A stretch of 64,000 nucleotides of DNA from Gymnopus androsaceus JB14 (GCA_009733575.1 ML769441.1:211247-275246); one strand, 5' to 3'. Counted from the stretch's first letter, positions 1 to 12,240 are shown. Program-made: numbers and translations. The notes: generated by a model from the sequence alone, not told the origin.

Positions 1-127
1 CTCTCAAGCTGCAGGTGTTATTGAATGCAAACACTACGACATACAAGAAAGTTTAATCAAGGCCGCAGATGGGGATTCATCTAAATGGTCGCCCTCTGCC
101 CATTCCGTATTCTGGGCTGAATGTGTT

Positions 128-616
128 ATGGTTCGTTGCTCCATTGGGACAAGTCCATACTTTCTTGCACATGGTGTGCACCCTACACTACCTATTGGCC
201 TCGAGGAAGCAACATATCTCATTCCACCACCCAACTCTACTCTATCCACAACCAACCTTATTGCATGTCGGGCAAGAGAACTCCAGAAACGTTTGGAGGA
301 CCTTGAGGCTATGCAACAATGTGTCCATGGAAAATGTTTGGATTGGGTCGCTAAAATTGAACACAACCATGCTGCAACTATCAAGAACTTTATCTTTAAC
401 TCTGGCGATTTGGTTTTGGCTTGTAACACGTGAGTTGAGAAGACTTTCACATGGAAGAATCGCATGCGCTACATGGGTTCACTGGTGGTTATTCGACGTA
501 ACCGGGTCACCTGTAAGTCCCCACTACATAGTTATATAAAAGCCTCGGGAGGGTACTCTTTTGCTTGTGTACAAGTAGATAAGGGGAATCCCCCAGGTAC
601 AAATAAAACCTTCTAA
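128..616 (+). pseudogene. Ty3/gypsy integrase C-terminal remnant
   Basis: The reading frame from 128 encodes the region after the integrase core of an agaric Ty3-type Pol. It has an ER-rich helix, then a stretch like the usual NHAATI...NFxFxxGDLVL segment, and after a stop a segment reading RYMGSLVVI, equivalent to the RYLGPLVVI box of the intact-length integrase at 33095-35206. The stop at 431-433 is TGA where this family normally has Arg (NTRVEK), so it fits a CGA to TGA change. The frame ends at a TAA near 614. No LTR or upstream pol is visible, so the fragment is truncated by the window edge or is an old relic. It is not functional. Confidence 0.7.
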
Positions 617-713
617 AGTTTTGACTAATCAGGCCAGATATCGGACTTAAGCCATCACATACCTTATCAGAGCGCCCATAAGGCGCTTCCTTTATCAGCG
701 CTTAGAGTTCTTA

Positions 714-1967
714 CTAAATCGGGACTAGGGAACATGGAAGATATGTATTGAACATAGTATAAAAGAGCAAGGAGTACAACAACAAGGAAGTACATGCATT
801 TTCAGAGCACAATATCAAAACAACAACAATAGAATACAAGGCTTGGTAAGGTAGCAAGGGGAAAGAACTCAACAGCAGTGAATGGCAGCCACAAAACAAC
901 GGAGGAAGATACAGGAAGCGGGTGTAGATCAACCACAAAAAGATTAGAAAGAACATGTGAGAATGCCAAGAAATTGAGCAGAAGACTCTCAAGAAATAAA
1001 TCAAGGCCATCGCCCTACTCATCACCTCCCTCCCTAAGGCTACACAACAATGAGAGGCATAGAAATTCGCTACATCTGTCAAAGTAGTGTTGCGCACGTC
1101 TCCCGGGTAGGAAGACACTGTCAATTCCGTGGTGATAGTCACCCCAGCTGCTCCAAGTAGAGAAGAGTAGAGTCCTGGAGTTGCAAACAACTCCGAGGAC
1201 AAAAGTAGGAAACGGTTCCGCACAACTGCGGTCATTCCTTCAGGCATTGTTGGTGCCCGGTTTGCAACGAGGAGGCGTCCTTGAATGCTGCGAATGGAGA
1301 CATGATTGTTGGAGTCACGTCTAACACCCGCCGGAGTACTGTCAGGGTACGTGCAATTGTACCGAGCCTATTCCTCCGGTGGGGCGTTCTTAGTGGGATT
1401 CTTCATCCTGGGCTGACCAGTTGGTCTCAGCCTTGTAGCTCTCGTGCGTGACAATGCTCCTTTGGTCAACCCCCCCCTGTCAGTCCTACCTCTCACTACA
1501 TGAGTGATAGGTAGACTGCCCATCATGTCGGAAGAGGGCCCAGGCTCGAATCGAGCCCTCTCCTCCTCCCTCTTACGTTTGTAGGTATAACTTACGGACC
1601 GAGGTCGGAAGAAGTTGGAAAGGGCGGTACAATGGAGATCATTTTGTCTATTCTCCGCGAGCCCGCGTGCTTCTTTGTAGAGATCCCTGGTGAGGGTAAA
1701 TGCTCTCCAGTGTAGTGGCCCGGGGTTGTCCCCTGCATCATCGAGGTTTTGCAGCATGCAAACCAACATGATGTATGCCAGTGGCGTAGTGATGTCCGTC
1801 CTCCTCCTGAGCAGTAAGATGTCGAAACCCCCTCGAGGGATTGGCAATCCTGCCTGCACGTTGTCTCGTGTGGAGGCTGCATCGTTGCCATAGACAACGA
1901 AACCCTTGGGCGTGAGGTAACCACCATCAGGTAGGTCCTGAGGGGCAGCCCTAGCTGCTAGAATCAT
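714..1967 (-). pseudogene. unrecognised agaric protein, broken
   Basis: Read on the minus strand, an open frame of 199 codons (1967 to 1368) continues in the same frame past a TAG into a further stretch that stays open to about 714. The first part has a regular composition, with a segment GGYLTPKGFVVYGNDAAS, a helix-like LAYIMLVCMLQNLDDAG and a basic KRKREEERAR tract; the second part ends in a hydrophobic run that may be non-coding. I do not recognise a domain. It could be an accessory ORF of the neighbouring transposons or a decayed host gene. Coding character of the first half is likely, the second half less so. Confidence 0.4.
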
Positions 1968-2461
1968 GTATCAAACAAGGGAGATCCTGCATTTTCCAGG
2001 ATACATCAGAATGCATGATCTCCCTTCCTCCTAACAGTAGGGATTTTGGGTAGGGGTTTTGGTGGCTGCCATACCTGGGACTATCAGCTCACCACGCCAC
2101 CCCCGCACGCTGCTCACTGTTACAGTGCACCTTGGTCATCGCCCTTCCCCGCCGTCCCGCCTTTGGCGCTCGGAAACGAATCGCCGATTCCATCATCAAT
2201 TTGATCATCAATCCGCCTCCCCACACACCGGCTTGCGCACTCTTCCCTCGATGTCGCGCACACCATTTCAGTCAGGGACCACACCCTTTGCTGGTCATCT
2301 CGTCGCAATGCTGTGATTAGATTTGTCATTGTCGCCGACAGCGGGCGCGATCGTTTCTTAAACAGCGCCTAAAAATCTCGAAAAAATTGCAATAATCGTA
2401 AAAAAAAAATACAGCTGTGCGACGAATCGCAGGGATCCAATAGACCGGTTTACATGTCATA
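1968..2461. other. intergenic, no gene seen
   Basis: GC-rich sequence with short overlapping frames on both strands, none with a splice pattern or recognisable motif. A short run of A at 2400-2410 and AT-rich sequence follow the stop of the KDZ pseudogene. No inverted terminal repeat of the KDZ element could be identified by eye. Confidence 0.4.
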
Positions 2462-5400
2462 TCAGGTATTACTCCCCAACCACGACCCTCCCGCTCGACG
2501 CGACGATTCCGCTTCCTCCACCTCTCTCTCAAATTCATCCTCATTGATATCATCCCTCAGATCTCCTTCCCACAATTCCGAATCCTCCGAATCCTCCCCA
2601 TCGTCATCCGAGTCCCCATTGCCACGCTCCTCGTCTGCCGTTTCATCACGTAGACCATCCAGCTTCTGTCTTCTCTTCCTCTGCTTCGGATAGGATAGAG
2701 AGAGGTCGCCAGAGACTGTTGGATAAAGCCTTGCTTCTTCGCATACGCTCGTAATCCTTCTTGTAGCCTTGGATCTTCCACTCCCCTATTTTCTGTCCAA
2801 CTCTGCCACCAATCATCCCTCTTTCGCAGGCTTTCAATAGTCCGGTCCATCTCCTGCTTGACTAGTCAAACTTCTTCAAGCACATGCCTCATGCGAGCAC
2901 AGCTCCTGCACCACTCCGCTCTGAGGATCTCATTACCTTCATCGGCCCCATCCTCGATTGACATTGGAATCCCAGTCCAGATCCACGACAACAGCTTTCT
3001 TCCCTCTCCCGTACCAGTCCAACGTGGTGCTGCCTCGCCTGCTTTACGACTTGGATGCTCATCAATACCGAGCCGTACATCTGTCTGCAAGTCTACACCG
3101 GTTTCACTGTCATTAGCCTCCGGGTACTGTTCTGCAGGTTCCCGAGACTATACTTGTTGGCTCCTTGGCGTCCTGGCCTCTTCTTATCCAACGCTTGATC
3201 ATGATAGGAGCGCACGTCCTCGTCTTGAAGCACCCGTAGAACGTTCTCCCAAGCCCCTGGCCCAATCAACTTCACCTTGGCTTCTCGAGAGTGACGGTAT
3301 TTCCGCATGAATCCTTTCATACGTTCCACTACACGGTCTACAACTGCCCGAGATCTCATATTATCCCGCTGGCCCCATATATTCTGCTTCTTGAAATGAA
3401 ACATTTGGCTTTTGACACGAAGGGAATGCTGTATGTTCTGAAGGGCGTCGTGGCAACAGGGCAGTCCTCAATCAATCCTCGAGATCAACCAAACCAGCAA
3501 CGCAGATGTTTTCCCTGCGACTCCTGTCAATTTCGGATGGGAGCCAGAGCGAGACGTCTTCAATTCGTGTCTGTTCCGAAGCAGAGCCCCCAAGGTCGGC
3601 GCCGCTCTCAGCCATGTACTGCAACAGTCCTGGCATGTATCTCGAACGTAGGCGCTCGTAAGAATCGATCTTTTCACGAAGGACTTCGCGCCGTTCGTTA
3701 ACGATGCCCAGGTTATGCGGATTGACCTTCTTTTGTTGAGCCACAAACGTACGCAAATCGTACCTGCAAATACTTATTAGTTTGCGAGTTAGTTGAGGAA
3801 GGAAATGTTGAACGTACTGGTCATCTTCGAGGCTCATACCAAGCGCTATCACCGCGGGTGCACTCATCGCCCTATTCACCTCACCCCCAGCACCTTTACT
3901 GATCTCCCTTGCCTTATCCTCTTCCTCCAGCTCCCGCAAAGCTTCATCTTCGCTCAAAACTGGTAATATATATTAGTTAAAGACTCTGTATGTTGGCAAA
4001 TCATGAGACTTACATTCATTCGGCAATGAGAATGGATTGACCAGTCCTTCGGTGTCCTTTTTAGGATGCGGCGCTGCTTCCCAAACGCAAAACGAGCTCT
4101 TCCCATTCCTCCACCAGATCTGCTGGGAGTCCGGCAGTCCAGCCCTCATGAGCCTCGACCTGCTTCACGCATTCTTCCTCGGCATCTAAGCGTTTCTTCA
4201 TCAACATCTTACCTGAAATTTTTCACTAGTTAGCAATGAAGTATGGTGCGAAATGCAAAGACTTACCATGGCCGGCGTATTTCAGCCAGTTCCAGAACCC
4301 GAAGTTGTCATCAAGCACAAGTAGTCTGGTCGCCGGTGCCATCGGTTTTGTGGAATTTGCCAGAGGATTGTGGAAAGCCCAGATTCTCTCCGGACCCTCT
4401 GCATCCGTCGACCCGACACCAGGAATAATGTTGAGGGAATACTCTTCATGATTCAACTGCCCATGTCCAGGCTCATGAAATTTCGGTATTGCCGGTACCG
4501 CCGTAAATGTGGAGGGTGGTTTGATCTCTTCCGGCCATAGTTTCTTCATACGTGATTCCAGGTTTACGAACCATTGACAGGCAATATCGTAGCTGATAAG
4601 AATGTCGTCAACGCCTACAAACTCTCGTAGGGCGATACCGAATGTATAGTCCATATTTCCATATCTAAGTCGCTATCAGATTCAACAAGTAACGAGCAAG
4701 CAAACAGGTCTTACCGTTCACCCTTCTCTAAATTCCCTACTGCAGTAATCATGTCCGTTCGGGCACAGGAGACTGCACCAACACCTGTGTAGCGTAGACC
4801 TCGACTATACTTGGTCGCCGCTTTAGCCAATGCCGCAAATCCTACGCAGGTGCTGATCTACAAAAGGGTGAAAACTGCGTGAGAAGAGAGACAATGATGC
4901 ACGGTTATTCGATACTCACGTCCTCATCGTGCATTCTAGTTTTGATGTATCTCTCATAACCCTTCCTCTCTACAAAGTACGCACATCCGATCCCCATTCC
5001 CGGGTCCCTCGTCCAGCTTGACACCAGTTGATTCTTCAAGCGAAAGTTCGCGTCCATTGCAATCATAGCACGATACAGAAACCTATTCATTCAGATAAGT
5101 TAGCTGATTACTTTAAATGAGAATGTGAAGAAAGGTACTTACCGGTCTTGCGGAGGAGCATCAAGGTAATCATGCGGGAGGTTTATTCCGGGACGAGGGC
5201 AAGAGGGGCATTTAATCGCGAGTTCTGCGGGTTTTGTGTCTTCGACACGTCTGGGATTAGGATCGTGACCCCTTCCTCCCCGTTTCAACATGTGGAGGTG
5301 CCTCCACTGGCTCAGCATTAGCTTGAGTGCAGGATACCGCCACATGGGGGGAGCCAACCCGCAATTATCATCCAGTCGTTCCATCGTCTGATAGAAGCCC

Positions 5401-6455
5401 AGAGTCGATCCTTTGCTCGTCAAGGAGTGAAGATGAATAAAGTCGAGGTATCGGAATGTAGCACAGGTCTGGATAACATCCTGCGTCGCAGGGTAAAGTC
5501 TAAATCGTAATAGTTGAATGTCGTGGAGCTCGGCACGCTCGCATCCACAAAAGTAAAGTGACAGTCGGTGTGGGCCCGTGGTGTCCATCACGAGGAAGTT
5601 TTGGTGGCATCGGAGGGGATTACTACACTGAGTTGTCGTATGGTTTAGTTGAACGGTTAGGCCTAGTTTCGCGAGAGATGTCTTCGTGAAGAAGTCGCCG
5701 TTCCATCTCTACATTAATTCGTCAGAATGAAGTCTACTATGAAACGAATCAAGCATACCTCCACACGATGGAAGGGGTCCCTGGAATGCTGCTCTGTGCA
5801 GCACGATGAACAAACGAGATAAGGACTGAAGCAGTCCATGCAACGAAACTCGGCTGTACCAGGCGATTTCCCTCGAGCCGCGCAGTCCGGACACACCGTA
5901 ATACTGGGTACGTCTCCTCGACCATCAGCCCGGATGAGCTCGTCTAGGTAATGGGTACGGTGCTTTTCCAACCATACGAGGTTGATTCGTCTCTGTAGAA
6001 GCAAACAATTGAGTAATTGAGTATAAAAGAAAAAGTAGAATTCGTACCGATTTTTTGCTGCGTTTCTTCTTTGACTTGGGTAATGAGGCGCTCAGAGGAA
6101 TGGAAAGATCATCATACATCTCTTGAGCACGACCTGGCATTGAATCGAGTCCATAGTGCCCAATTTCATCCGCACTCCAGCGCTGTTTTCCAGTCCAAGC
6201 GATCCTGCCTTTCTGTGGTGATCTTTGGGACGCCACAGGAGCTCCATGAGAGTTAATTCTACCATCCCTTGAATGAACAACCTCAAAATCCTCCTCCACA
6301 CGTACGCGGTCGTTCGTTTGATGACTGACTTTAGTTTTGGCGCGTTTCAATCCGGTGTTCGAGCCTGCACCTCTATCTGTTATCCGGAACGCTTGAATGG
6401 TGGCTATATCCCATGTTAGCAAATGCTTCAGCAGGGCTAGATCCCAACCAGCCAC
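2462..6455 (-). pseudogene. KDZ transposase (CxC2 type), copy 1, decayed
   Basis: KDZ (Kyakuja-Dileera-Zisupton) DNA transposase split by many short introns. In order: basic N-terminus; the CxC2 cysteine cluster (FRCMDCFSPYLVCSSCC then HxDPFHRVE, about 5770-5860); a central region with CPSCPRPGINLP; the core with YDIACQWFVN, then KFHEPGHG, GVGSTDAEGPERIWAFHNP and a FWNWLKY segment (4226-4654); a coiled C-terminal third and an acidic tail. The core is open, but the rest is broken: frameshifts near 4083-4085 (AAA run), 3454-3463, 3141-3152 and about 2690, and TGA stops at 3472-3474 and 2866-2868 at likely CGA positions. The exact start is unclear because the first exon frame has no ATG. It cannot make transposase now. 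Confidence 0.9.
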
Positions 6456-6645
6456 TTTACGGTAAATGCCTAGGAAGGGTTATATCCATTGAGCCATTTA
6501 CTACCAAAGTGGAGTGAGGGATTTAACCCTACACGCGAGATACACCGTCGGCACGGTGTGTCATCACGTCGGGAGTACGTGCTGACAAAGCAATCAACGA
6601 AGAGCCAGTGACCGCCCCAATAGACGCTGGAATAAAATGTCACTT

Positions 6646-6735
6646 CAGGGTTTCGAACCCTGAGCCTAACCGTTACTCCAGCGCTTATGCATCAATAAGC
6701 GCCACTCGATCCCGTTAACCACTTGTCCAAGCAGT
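6646..6735 (-). repeat. tRNA-derived SINE-like head
   Basis: On the minus strand a tRNA-Ser/Leu-like block holds an A-box-like TGGACAAGTGGTTAACGGGA, a long variable arm, and a B-box GGTTCGAAACC inside a CAGGG/CCCTG T-arm. Strong acceptor pairing is missing, so it is not a working tRNA. A body of unknown origin follows to about 6480 (minus direction). A Pol III SINE is the best reading; a decayed tRNA gene is the alternative. Confidence 0.5.
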
Positions 6736-6885
6736 TCATAGTTCTCTCAGTTAATAATCCGAGTATGTAGCGTTCCAACATTCAATACATAGAATAATAA
6801 TTTAATATAAAAAGATGTAAAAACGAAATTGTTCAGCGGCATACTACATGCAAGAAAGAGTACAAAATAGAGACAGTCCGTGGTA

Positions 6886-9383
6886 CTATTTTAGCTTCCC
6901 GAATACATAGATGACCTCGTCAAACACTTCGTCAAGTTTGCCGAGCTCCGCCTTGCGCTTCTGCCCGCTACACCCCGTTTTCGATGAATTCTCCATTGGC
7001 AAAGCATAAACAGCCTTTGCCCACCAAGCTAAAGCACTGATCACACTGACTATCCCATTCGGACCACTAATTTTGAGCCCCTTCCAGTCCACTGTTGCAG
7101 GCTTAGACAAACTAATAAATTTATCGTCCAACGCTTCCCTTCCATCTGGCTGCTTAGATCTCCACCACCCAGAAAATACGTCGGCAAAGCCTGGAAGAGT
7201 CACCGCAGGGCGGAAGGTCCCTGAACGTGCATAGCTGATCCATGTTCCCACCTCCTTTGGCCTTCCATCTGTTGGGAGCCTTGAGAGGCCCTTTGACAAG
7301 GCCACAAACCCAGCCGCCCGGTCAACATCCAACCATGCCTCAACAACCGCCTTCCAGCGTCCATCACCTTCCACCCATGAGCACAAGGCTAAAGTATTCT
7401 TGACATAGGCCGGAGCATCTTCTGGAACAGTTGGCATAAGTGTACCCTGTCTCCCATTTGGTGCGGACTCAGCATTTGGTGCTGCTTGCTTCGACCCAGA
7501 TGCCGCATTCTGCTTGTTGCCACCACGTTTTTTCCGAGTCGCCTCCGAATTTGTAGTCAGCTGGTTAATGTGTTTGGTCTTCACCCTAGCAGTAGCGCCT
7601 CCTTCAGTCGGATGCGTTCTGGACTTCTTGGTAGATGCAACCTCCGTTCCAGCTACCAAACGCTTCCTCTTTGTGCAGCTCGAACTTGTGGAGCCCGACA
7701 CTTCTTTGACATCCATATCGTCGCCGTCCACAGACAAACGTTGAGCAGCAGGTGACGTCGGAATAACCAAGTTCCCATATGTAGGGGAAGAACTCGGAAC
7801 CAAGGGAGGAGATATGGGGGGTGTTACATTGCGGGATGGCATGTTATGACTACCACCGGCACGAGCAGGGAGGCGTTTAATAGGTCGAGCAGCAGGTCGA
7901 TTAGCAGGAACACCAGTAAGTTGACGGACAGGTTGAGCGGCAGGAATGCTAGTAGATTGAGGGGCACGTTGAACAGCAGGAACGCTTGTGGGTCGAGGGA
8001 CAGGTTGAGCGGCAGGAACGCCCTGCGAGGGACCAGGAGACGACAATTTAGAGAGATCAGCAGGCGTCGCCGATGCAGTGCCAAGGCTGGAAAGCTTGGT
8101 TGAGCTGGGGACCTGAGAAGTACCTGCTGAGCTTGACAGTGGTCTCTCATCAGCTCCATCCTTCGCAACAGACGTGGTCTGGCCTGCTCCTGCATCCTCC
8201 GTTGGCAAAGCCCGTGCCTGACACTCCTCCACCGCTGGAAGTAGTCAGACCACTACAATAGGTCGCAAACTTTTAGGACTTACAGTAAACCTTCTGAACA
8301 AAACCCTTGATTGCTGGACGAATTTTTTCTTTGAACGCCCCCCGCTCAGATTCACCAAAATGCATGCCATTGGGTCCAGGTGTTTTGCCTGCGTAGTGAC
8401 TATAACATTTCTTAATGAAATCATGAAGCGAATGAACCAAGATCACTTACGATAGGATTATTGGTTTACCATTGTTTCTTGGTTCGGGTGCCGCAGTCCA
8501 TAGCCCGCAGACGCCTCCAGTCAATTCCGAAATAACATCGAGAAAAGGTTGAGCGAATTCGGCTAGATTGTCCATGCATCTAGAGCAAGAGCAGAAGAAT
8601 GAGCACGAGCAATCAACGGAGGGAAACCACTCACTGCTGTCGGAACTGCGGTGTCTTTGTAGCGGATTGTCCCTTTGTAACAGCAGCGTACAGTTCAGAC
8701 TTCTGAGCGAGATCGAGCTCCGCTAATTCCTTCCATTCCATCTGTTCCGACATGTCTAACTTCTCAAATTCAGTCTTGCACAGCGCTTGATAGCTTGTCA
8801 AAACCCCGTTGGACTTCTTCTTGGTCGATTCCCCCTCGCTGTTGTTGTGATCCTCCGTATCCACCTCAGCCTTTCCCTTTCCCTTCTTGCTCCTCTGCGT
8901 CTTCTTCTTGGGCTTTTCGTTGTCGTTGTCATCGTCCTGCTCCTCCTTTAACGCTTTCACAGTCTCCTTGTTCTCCTGCGCCCAAAAAAAGTGTGCAGTG
9001 AGGCGACGTGGTTTGACCACGCCAGCGAGACGTGCGCGTAGATAAGCCCTGTTTGCGAGCTTTTCTTTGGCAGTATAGATCAAACTTGGTCCATTGCCTG
9101 TGCCCATAGGTTGCTGCTTGTGGTGCCTCTTCAGCCAGCGTCGAATTTGCTGAAGGATCGTGGTCAATACGTTATTTGACACGATCCCGTGCTCACTTAC
9201 CTCACCGCGCTTCTTTTCCTTCTCGGCACGGTCCACCCGCTCCTGCCAGGCCTTCTCATACTCTTCCGACCCCTCATCTGGCAGAGGTTCCTCAGGTGCG
9301 ACCACACTATCATCCACAGAGCTCAAATGCTCCACAGAGGGCTCATCCTCTCCCAGAGACTCCGGAAATCGATTCAGATACAT
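6886..9383 (-). CDS. agaric-expanded nuclear-type protein, unknown function
   Basis: Starts at the ATG at 9383 and is joined by short introns. The N-terminal part (8631-9383) is acidic then basic, with a W/F-rich segment (RLTAHFFWAQENKETVK), a lysine-rich patch and an HMG-like helix (SYQALCKTEFEKLDMSEQ). A middle exon (about 8463-8580) encodes a domain ending GLWTAAPEPRNNGKP, followed by KTPGPNGMHFGESERGAFKE. The last exon (6886 to about 8230) has a low-complexity Pro/Ala/Val repeat region (VPAVQ/IPAAQP units), basic nuclear-localisation-like KRKR and KKSR, and a conserved Trp-rich end (VDWKGLKISGPNGIVSVI, WWAKAVY). This layout recurs in mushroom genomes without an assigned role. Nuclear location is inferred from the basic patches. 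No break was seen. Confidence 0.6.
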
Positions 9384-9807
9384 GCATATTGTTGTCAAAA
9401 CATACGCCTCGCGATCAATATCGGTTTTTGTTTGTTATAGCCAGCCAACCTTGGGTGGATGAATTTCAGCCGCATTCCTGTATAACAACCGGGATTGACC
9501 ATTGTGCAAGTATGGACAAGAGACTTGATTTTGGAGCGCAAGAAACAGAAGTTCAAGGTAAAAGGGGTTCTTTCCGTATTGGCCTACATATGGCTGTATC
9601 CTTTAACTATGGCTACTCCTTCTTGGCTGGCTAAATACAGGGTTGTATCCCTCAAATGTTTTCCGCTGGAGCTATCTCTATCATCTAGGGTTATCTCCCC
9701 AATGTGCACAATACGGATTTTTCCCTGTCGCACGATCCTCCGGCAAAACTGCTCATAATTCCGTGATTATGGCAATATGAATCTCTACTTTTTTCCATCA
9801 TCTCTTT
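9384..9807. other. divergent intergenic region
   Basis: Separates a minus-strand gene from a plus-strand gene, so it should hold both promoters. AT-moderate sequence; no clear TATA box or repeat was recognised. Confidence 0.4.
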
Positions 9808-10558
9808 ATGGCAAACCCAGCTCATGGTCAGTTTGAATTTCACAGTGGTGAGTTCTTCGTGTGTCCCCCTCTTATCTTTCTTTTTAACGACGAGTAGGCA
9901 CCACGACAATTGAAGTCTCTATCGAGGGTAGGCTTTATGCTCTCAATAATCTTTTCGACAATGACCACTAACATTTCCCATCAGATGCCATAACCACTAC
10001 TATCATTCGAAATCGGTTCTCCCTACACATCCCTGAATCGAGCCCCCGATTTCTATCTAGCACAGCTCCCGGCTCTGAGCCATTGGTCCCTCAAACTCGT
10101 CACACTAGCACTCAGACCGATCCAGATCCATCATCGAGCATTGCGGCTACGTTGCTTGGACACAACCCGTACCCCAGGAGTATACTAGAGCCTAGGTTCC
10201 AGTTCAAGCCTAATTCGAAGGTTTACGGACAATCCGTCTATGTCATTTATGCCGGGGCTCGTGTCGGTATCTATGCGGGCAACTGGTGAGACGTTATCCC
10301 CAATTGTCATCGAATAACGTGCCGCTCATAATATCATCCAAACATAGGTGTGATGAAGTTCAGCCTTATGTTGAAGGAATACCCGGGGTGCATTTCGAGC
10401 CATTCGCCACGTATGAAGCTGCGCTGGAAGCTTATACGGATGCCTATAACCGTGAACAATACTTGCCTGAGCTTAAGATAGTGGAACATCCCAATCTGGA
10501 AGAGGTTAGAAGGATTCATGATGCTAGGCTTGCCCGTCGCGCGCTTCAAAATAACTAA
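9808..10558 (+). CDS. viroplasmin / RNase H1 N-terminal domain protein
   Basis: Four exons (9808-9847, 9898-9927, 9985-10285, 10348-10558) join in frame to 193 codons plus stop; introns are 50, 57 and 62 bp. The start is the ATG of MANPAHG. The N-terminal half is Thr/Ser/Pro-rich and probably unstructured. The C-terminal half carries the small hybrid-binding fold of the RNase H1 N-terminal/caulimovirus viroplasmin family: VYVIYAGARVGIYAGNW, then W-C-D-E, then GVHFEPFATYEAALEAY. That fold binds RNA/DNA hybrids or double-stranded RNA in known members. No RNase H catalytic domain follows, so it is a stand-alone binding module. Role here is unknown. Intact. Confidence 0.8.
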
Positions 10559-10770
10559 TCTCCAGTTGTGATACTTTTACTTGCAATACTACTTTGGCAC
10601 TGCATGCATTCACTGCTCTCACATTGTGTGATTCATTGAAAGATAGTGTAGATTGCCAAGCGTGGCAATTTTTATCCAGAGCGAGACAAAAAAAATTTTG
10701 TAGCTCGGCAATAACACTATAAAAATTCTTAGGGAAGTCATCCTTTTTTCCATACCTCATCTACCCTACC

Positions 10771-11146
10771 ATGTGTAAATCCTGCCATTCCTTGCCTGGA
10801 AGGTGAGCTTCGAATGTCTTCTTTTCTCAATGCCAATTAAACCCCCACCGTTAGTCACAGTAGCCCTCGCTGGCGCGGACCTGATTTGGAACAATTTGAA
10901 CGACTCTGGGGCATGCCCTCCATGAACCGTAAGTCTGCAAGTCCTCTTCCATGTTTTCGGCGTTGAACCGAATATTAGCTCTCGAGGGCAAAACCGATAA
11001 ACATGTAGCGGGCCCCACCACTCTTCAAGCTGGCGAAAAGTGCGTTTTATGTTCTCTCGCCATTTTTTCTCGCAATAACTAACAAATCCCGTAGATTTAT
11101 CAATGTAGACATACTTCCATCCCAAAAGCCAAAACCAAAGCTGTAG
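10771..11146 (+). CDS. small CxxC protein, 70 aa
   Basis: Four exons (10771-10802, 10861-10928, 10979-11039, 11095-11146) splice to exactly 71 codons with GT-AG introns of 50-58 bp. The protein begins MCKSCHSLPG, with a CxxC that could bind zinc with the nearby His, followed by PRWRGPDLEQFERLWGMP and a Lys/Pro-rich end. I do not recognise a family. Consistent phase at all three junctions supports a real gene. The long open frame on the opposite strand (10766-11518) is then a shadow. It lies 212 bp downstream of the viroplasmin-type gene on the same strand. Confidence 0.6.
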
Positions 11147-11566
11147 TTGTATATGTGTAGTCCAGTAGTCTCTGCAATTTTCCGCAATATAAAACCCCCA
11201 CTTCTTCAGCTTGAACCAGTCATATAAGCGATCTGAGCTTTCGCTCTGTCTGTGTTTGTGACCGGAGCTTTCCATCTGGCTTTCCGTTTGGGACCTGAGC
11301 TTGCTTCCTGCAGCGCAAGTGTTCCGGCCAGCCTTCTGTGCGGATTTATTTGAGCATAGATGGATTGCAAAAGGTTGTGTCAAGAAGCTTGGACAGCGAG
11401 ATGTCGGGAGGACCTCCACGCTGTCGCATACATTGGACTGCCGCGAAGATACAGATCTTAAATTTGATTTGCATATCTTTCTGATCTTCAATTTGAGGTG
11501 GCAGGCATCCGCCTGCAATTGAATAGCACTGCACGCTTCATCTGCTCCTCAGTCCTATCTCCCACT
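11147..11566. other. intergenic, no gene seen
   Basis: Between two plus-strand genes. Contains no ORF with a convincing splice pattern; probably the promoter of the next gene. Confidence 0.35.
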
Positions 11567-12240
11567 ATGATTCACCAGCTAACGCCGTCGTCTGAAAGCG
11601 AAAAGTTCACAAACAAAGATATCCTAGCTTACTTTCATGAACATGAGATAAACAGGAACGCTGGTGAATCAGATGAGTAAGTTCAATGTTTTCGTTGTCA
11701 AATTAGCTAGCTCAGATCATACCAGGGCATTGATTACCAGCCTAGCGAAGTCAAAATCTATCCAAGTCACGCCGAAAGAGCATCAGCAAATTATGAAGTA
11801 TGCCTTGTATAGGCAATCCAAGCAGTGAGGATGTTTCTTCTCATTCGATAGAAAAAACTGACGTGAACTGCAGGCAACAACCAGTTAGAGCTGTTGAGAC
11901 AACAGAGATAGTTGAGTCGGAAGAGGATGATGCCTGGGAGTGGGATGCGAAGGAGAAAAGGGTTCGGTTGCTTGAGAGGTGTACGCTTACAGGAAAGTTC
12001 GTATGGAATGGCAAATACAGTGATTCACAGTAAGCAGTCTAATTTTTGTTATCAATAAGTATACACAACTTAAGCTACGCTGCCCTCTTAGAGATAATCG
12101 AGCTTGAATATTTGTATTGTACTTTTAATGTATTCAAGAATCATTCGCATTTCGCAGCTTCTCCGAGGCTCGGTGTTCCAAAGAGTAGAATGAAACTTTC
12201 ATCCATCCAGCCGGTTAAAAAGACTGCGGCATTTGCTTGA
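11567..12240 (+). CDS. acidic/basic hypothetical protein
   Basis: Start ATG at 11567 (MIHQLTPSSESEK). A donor after GAATCAGATGA (11677) joins to ALITSLAKSKSIQ; a further intron (11825-11873) joins KYALYRQSK to QQQPVRAVETTEIVESEEDD and WEWDAKEKRVRLLERC. The last junction is uncertain: a donor GTGATT at about 12019 with an acceptor near 12090 keeps frame with a basic tail ending KKTAAFA before the TGA at 12238-12240. No known domain. The acidic DEDD-rich centre and basic end suggest a nuclear or nucleic-acid-linked role, which is only inference. Confidence 0.5.

Noticed and set aside
2454..2693. Ser-rich plus-strand frame
   Set aside because: Antisense of the acidic C-terminal tail of KDZ copy 1.
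4083..4085. Programmed ribosomal frameshift in KDZ copy 1
   Set aside because: Several independent shifts and stops are present and copy 2 has none at this site; random decay is simpler.
7824..8195. Leu/Arg-rich minus-strand frame over the repeat region
   Set aside because: Alternative frame of the Pro/Ala repeat exon at 6886-8230; composition follows the DNA repeat.
10766..11518. 250-codon open frame on the minus strand
   Set aside because: It lies across the four-exon plus-strand gene at 10771-11146, whose splice phases fit exactly; the minus frame has no recognisable motif and includes promoter-like sequence.
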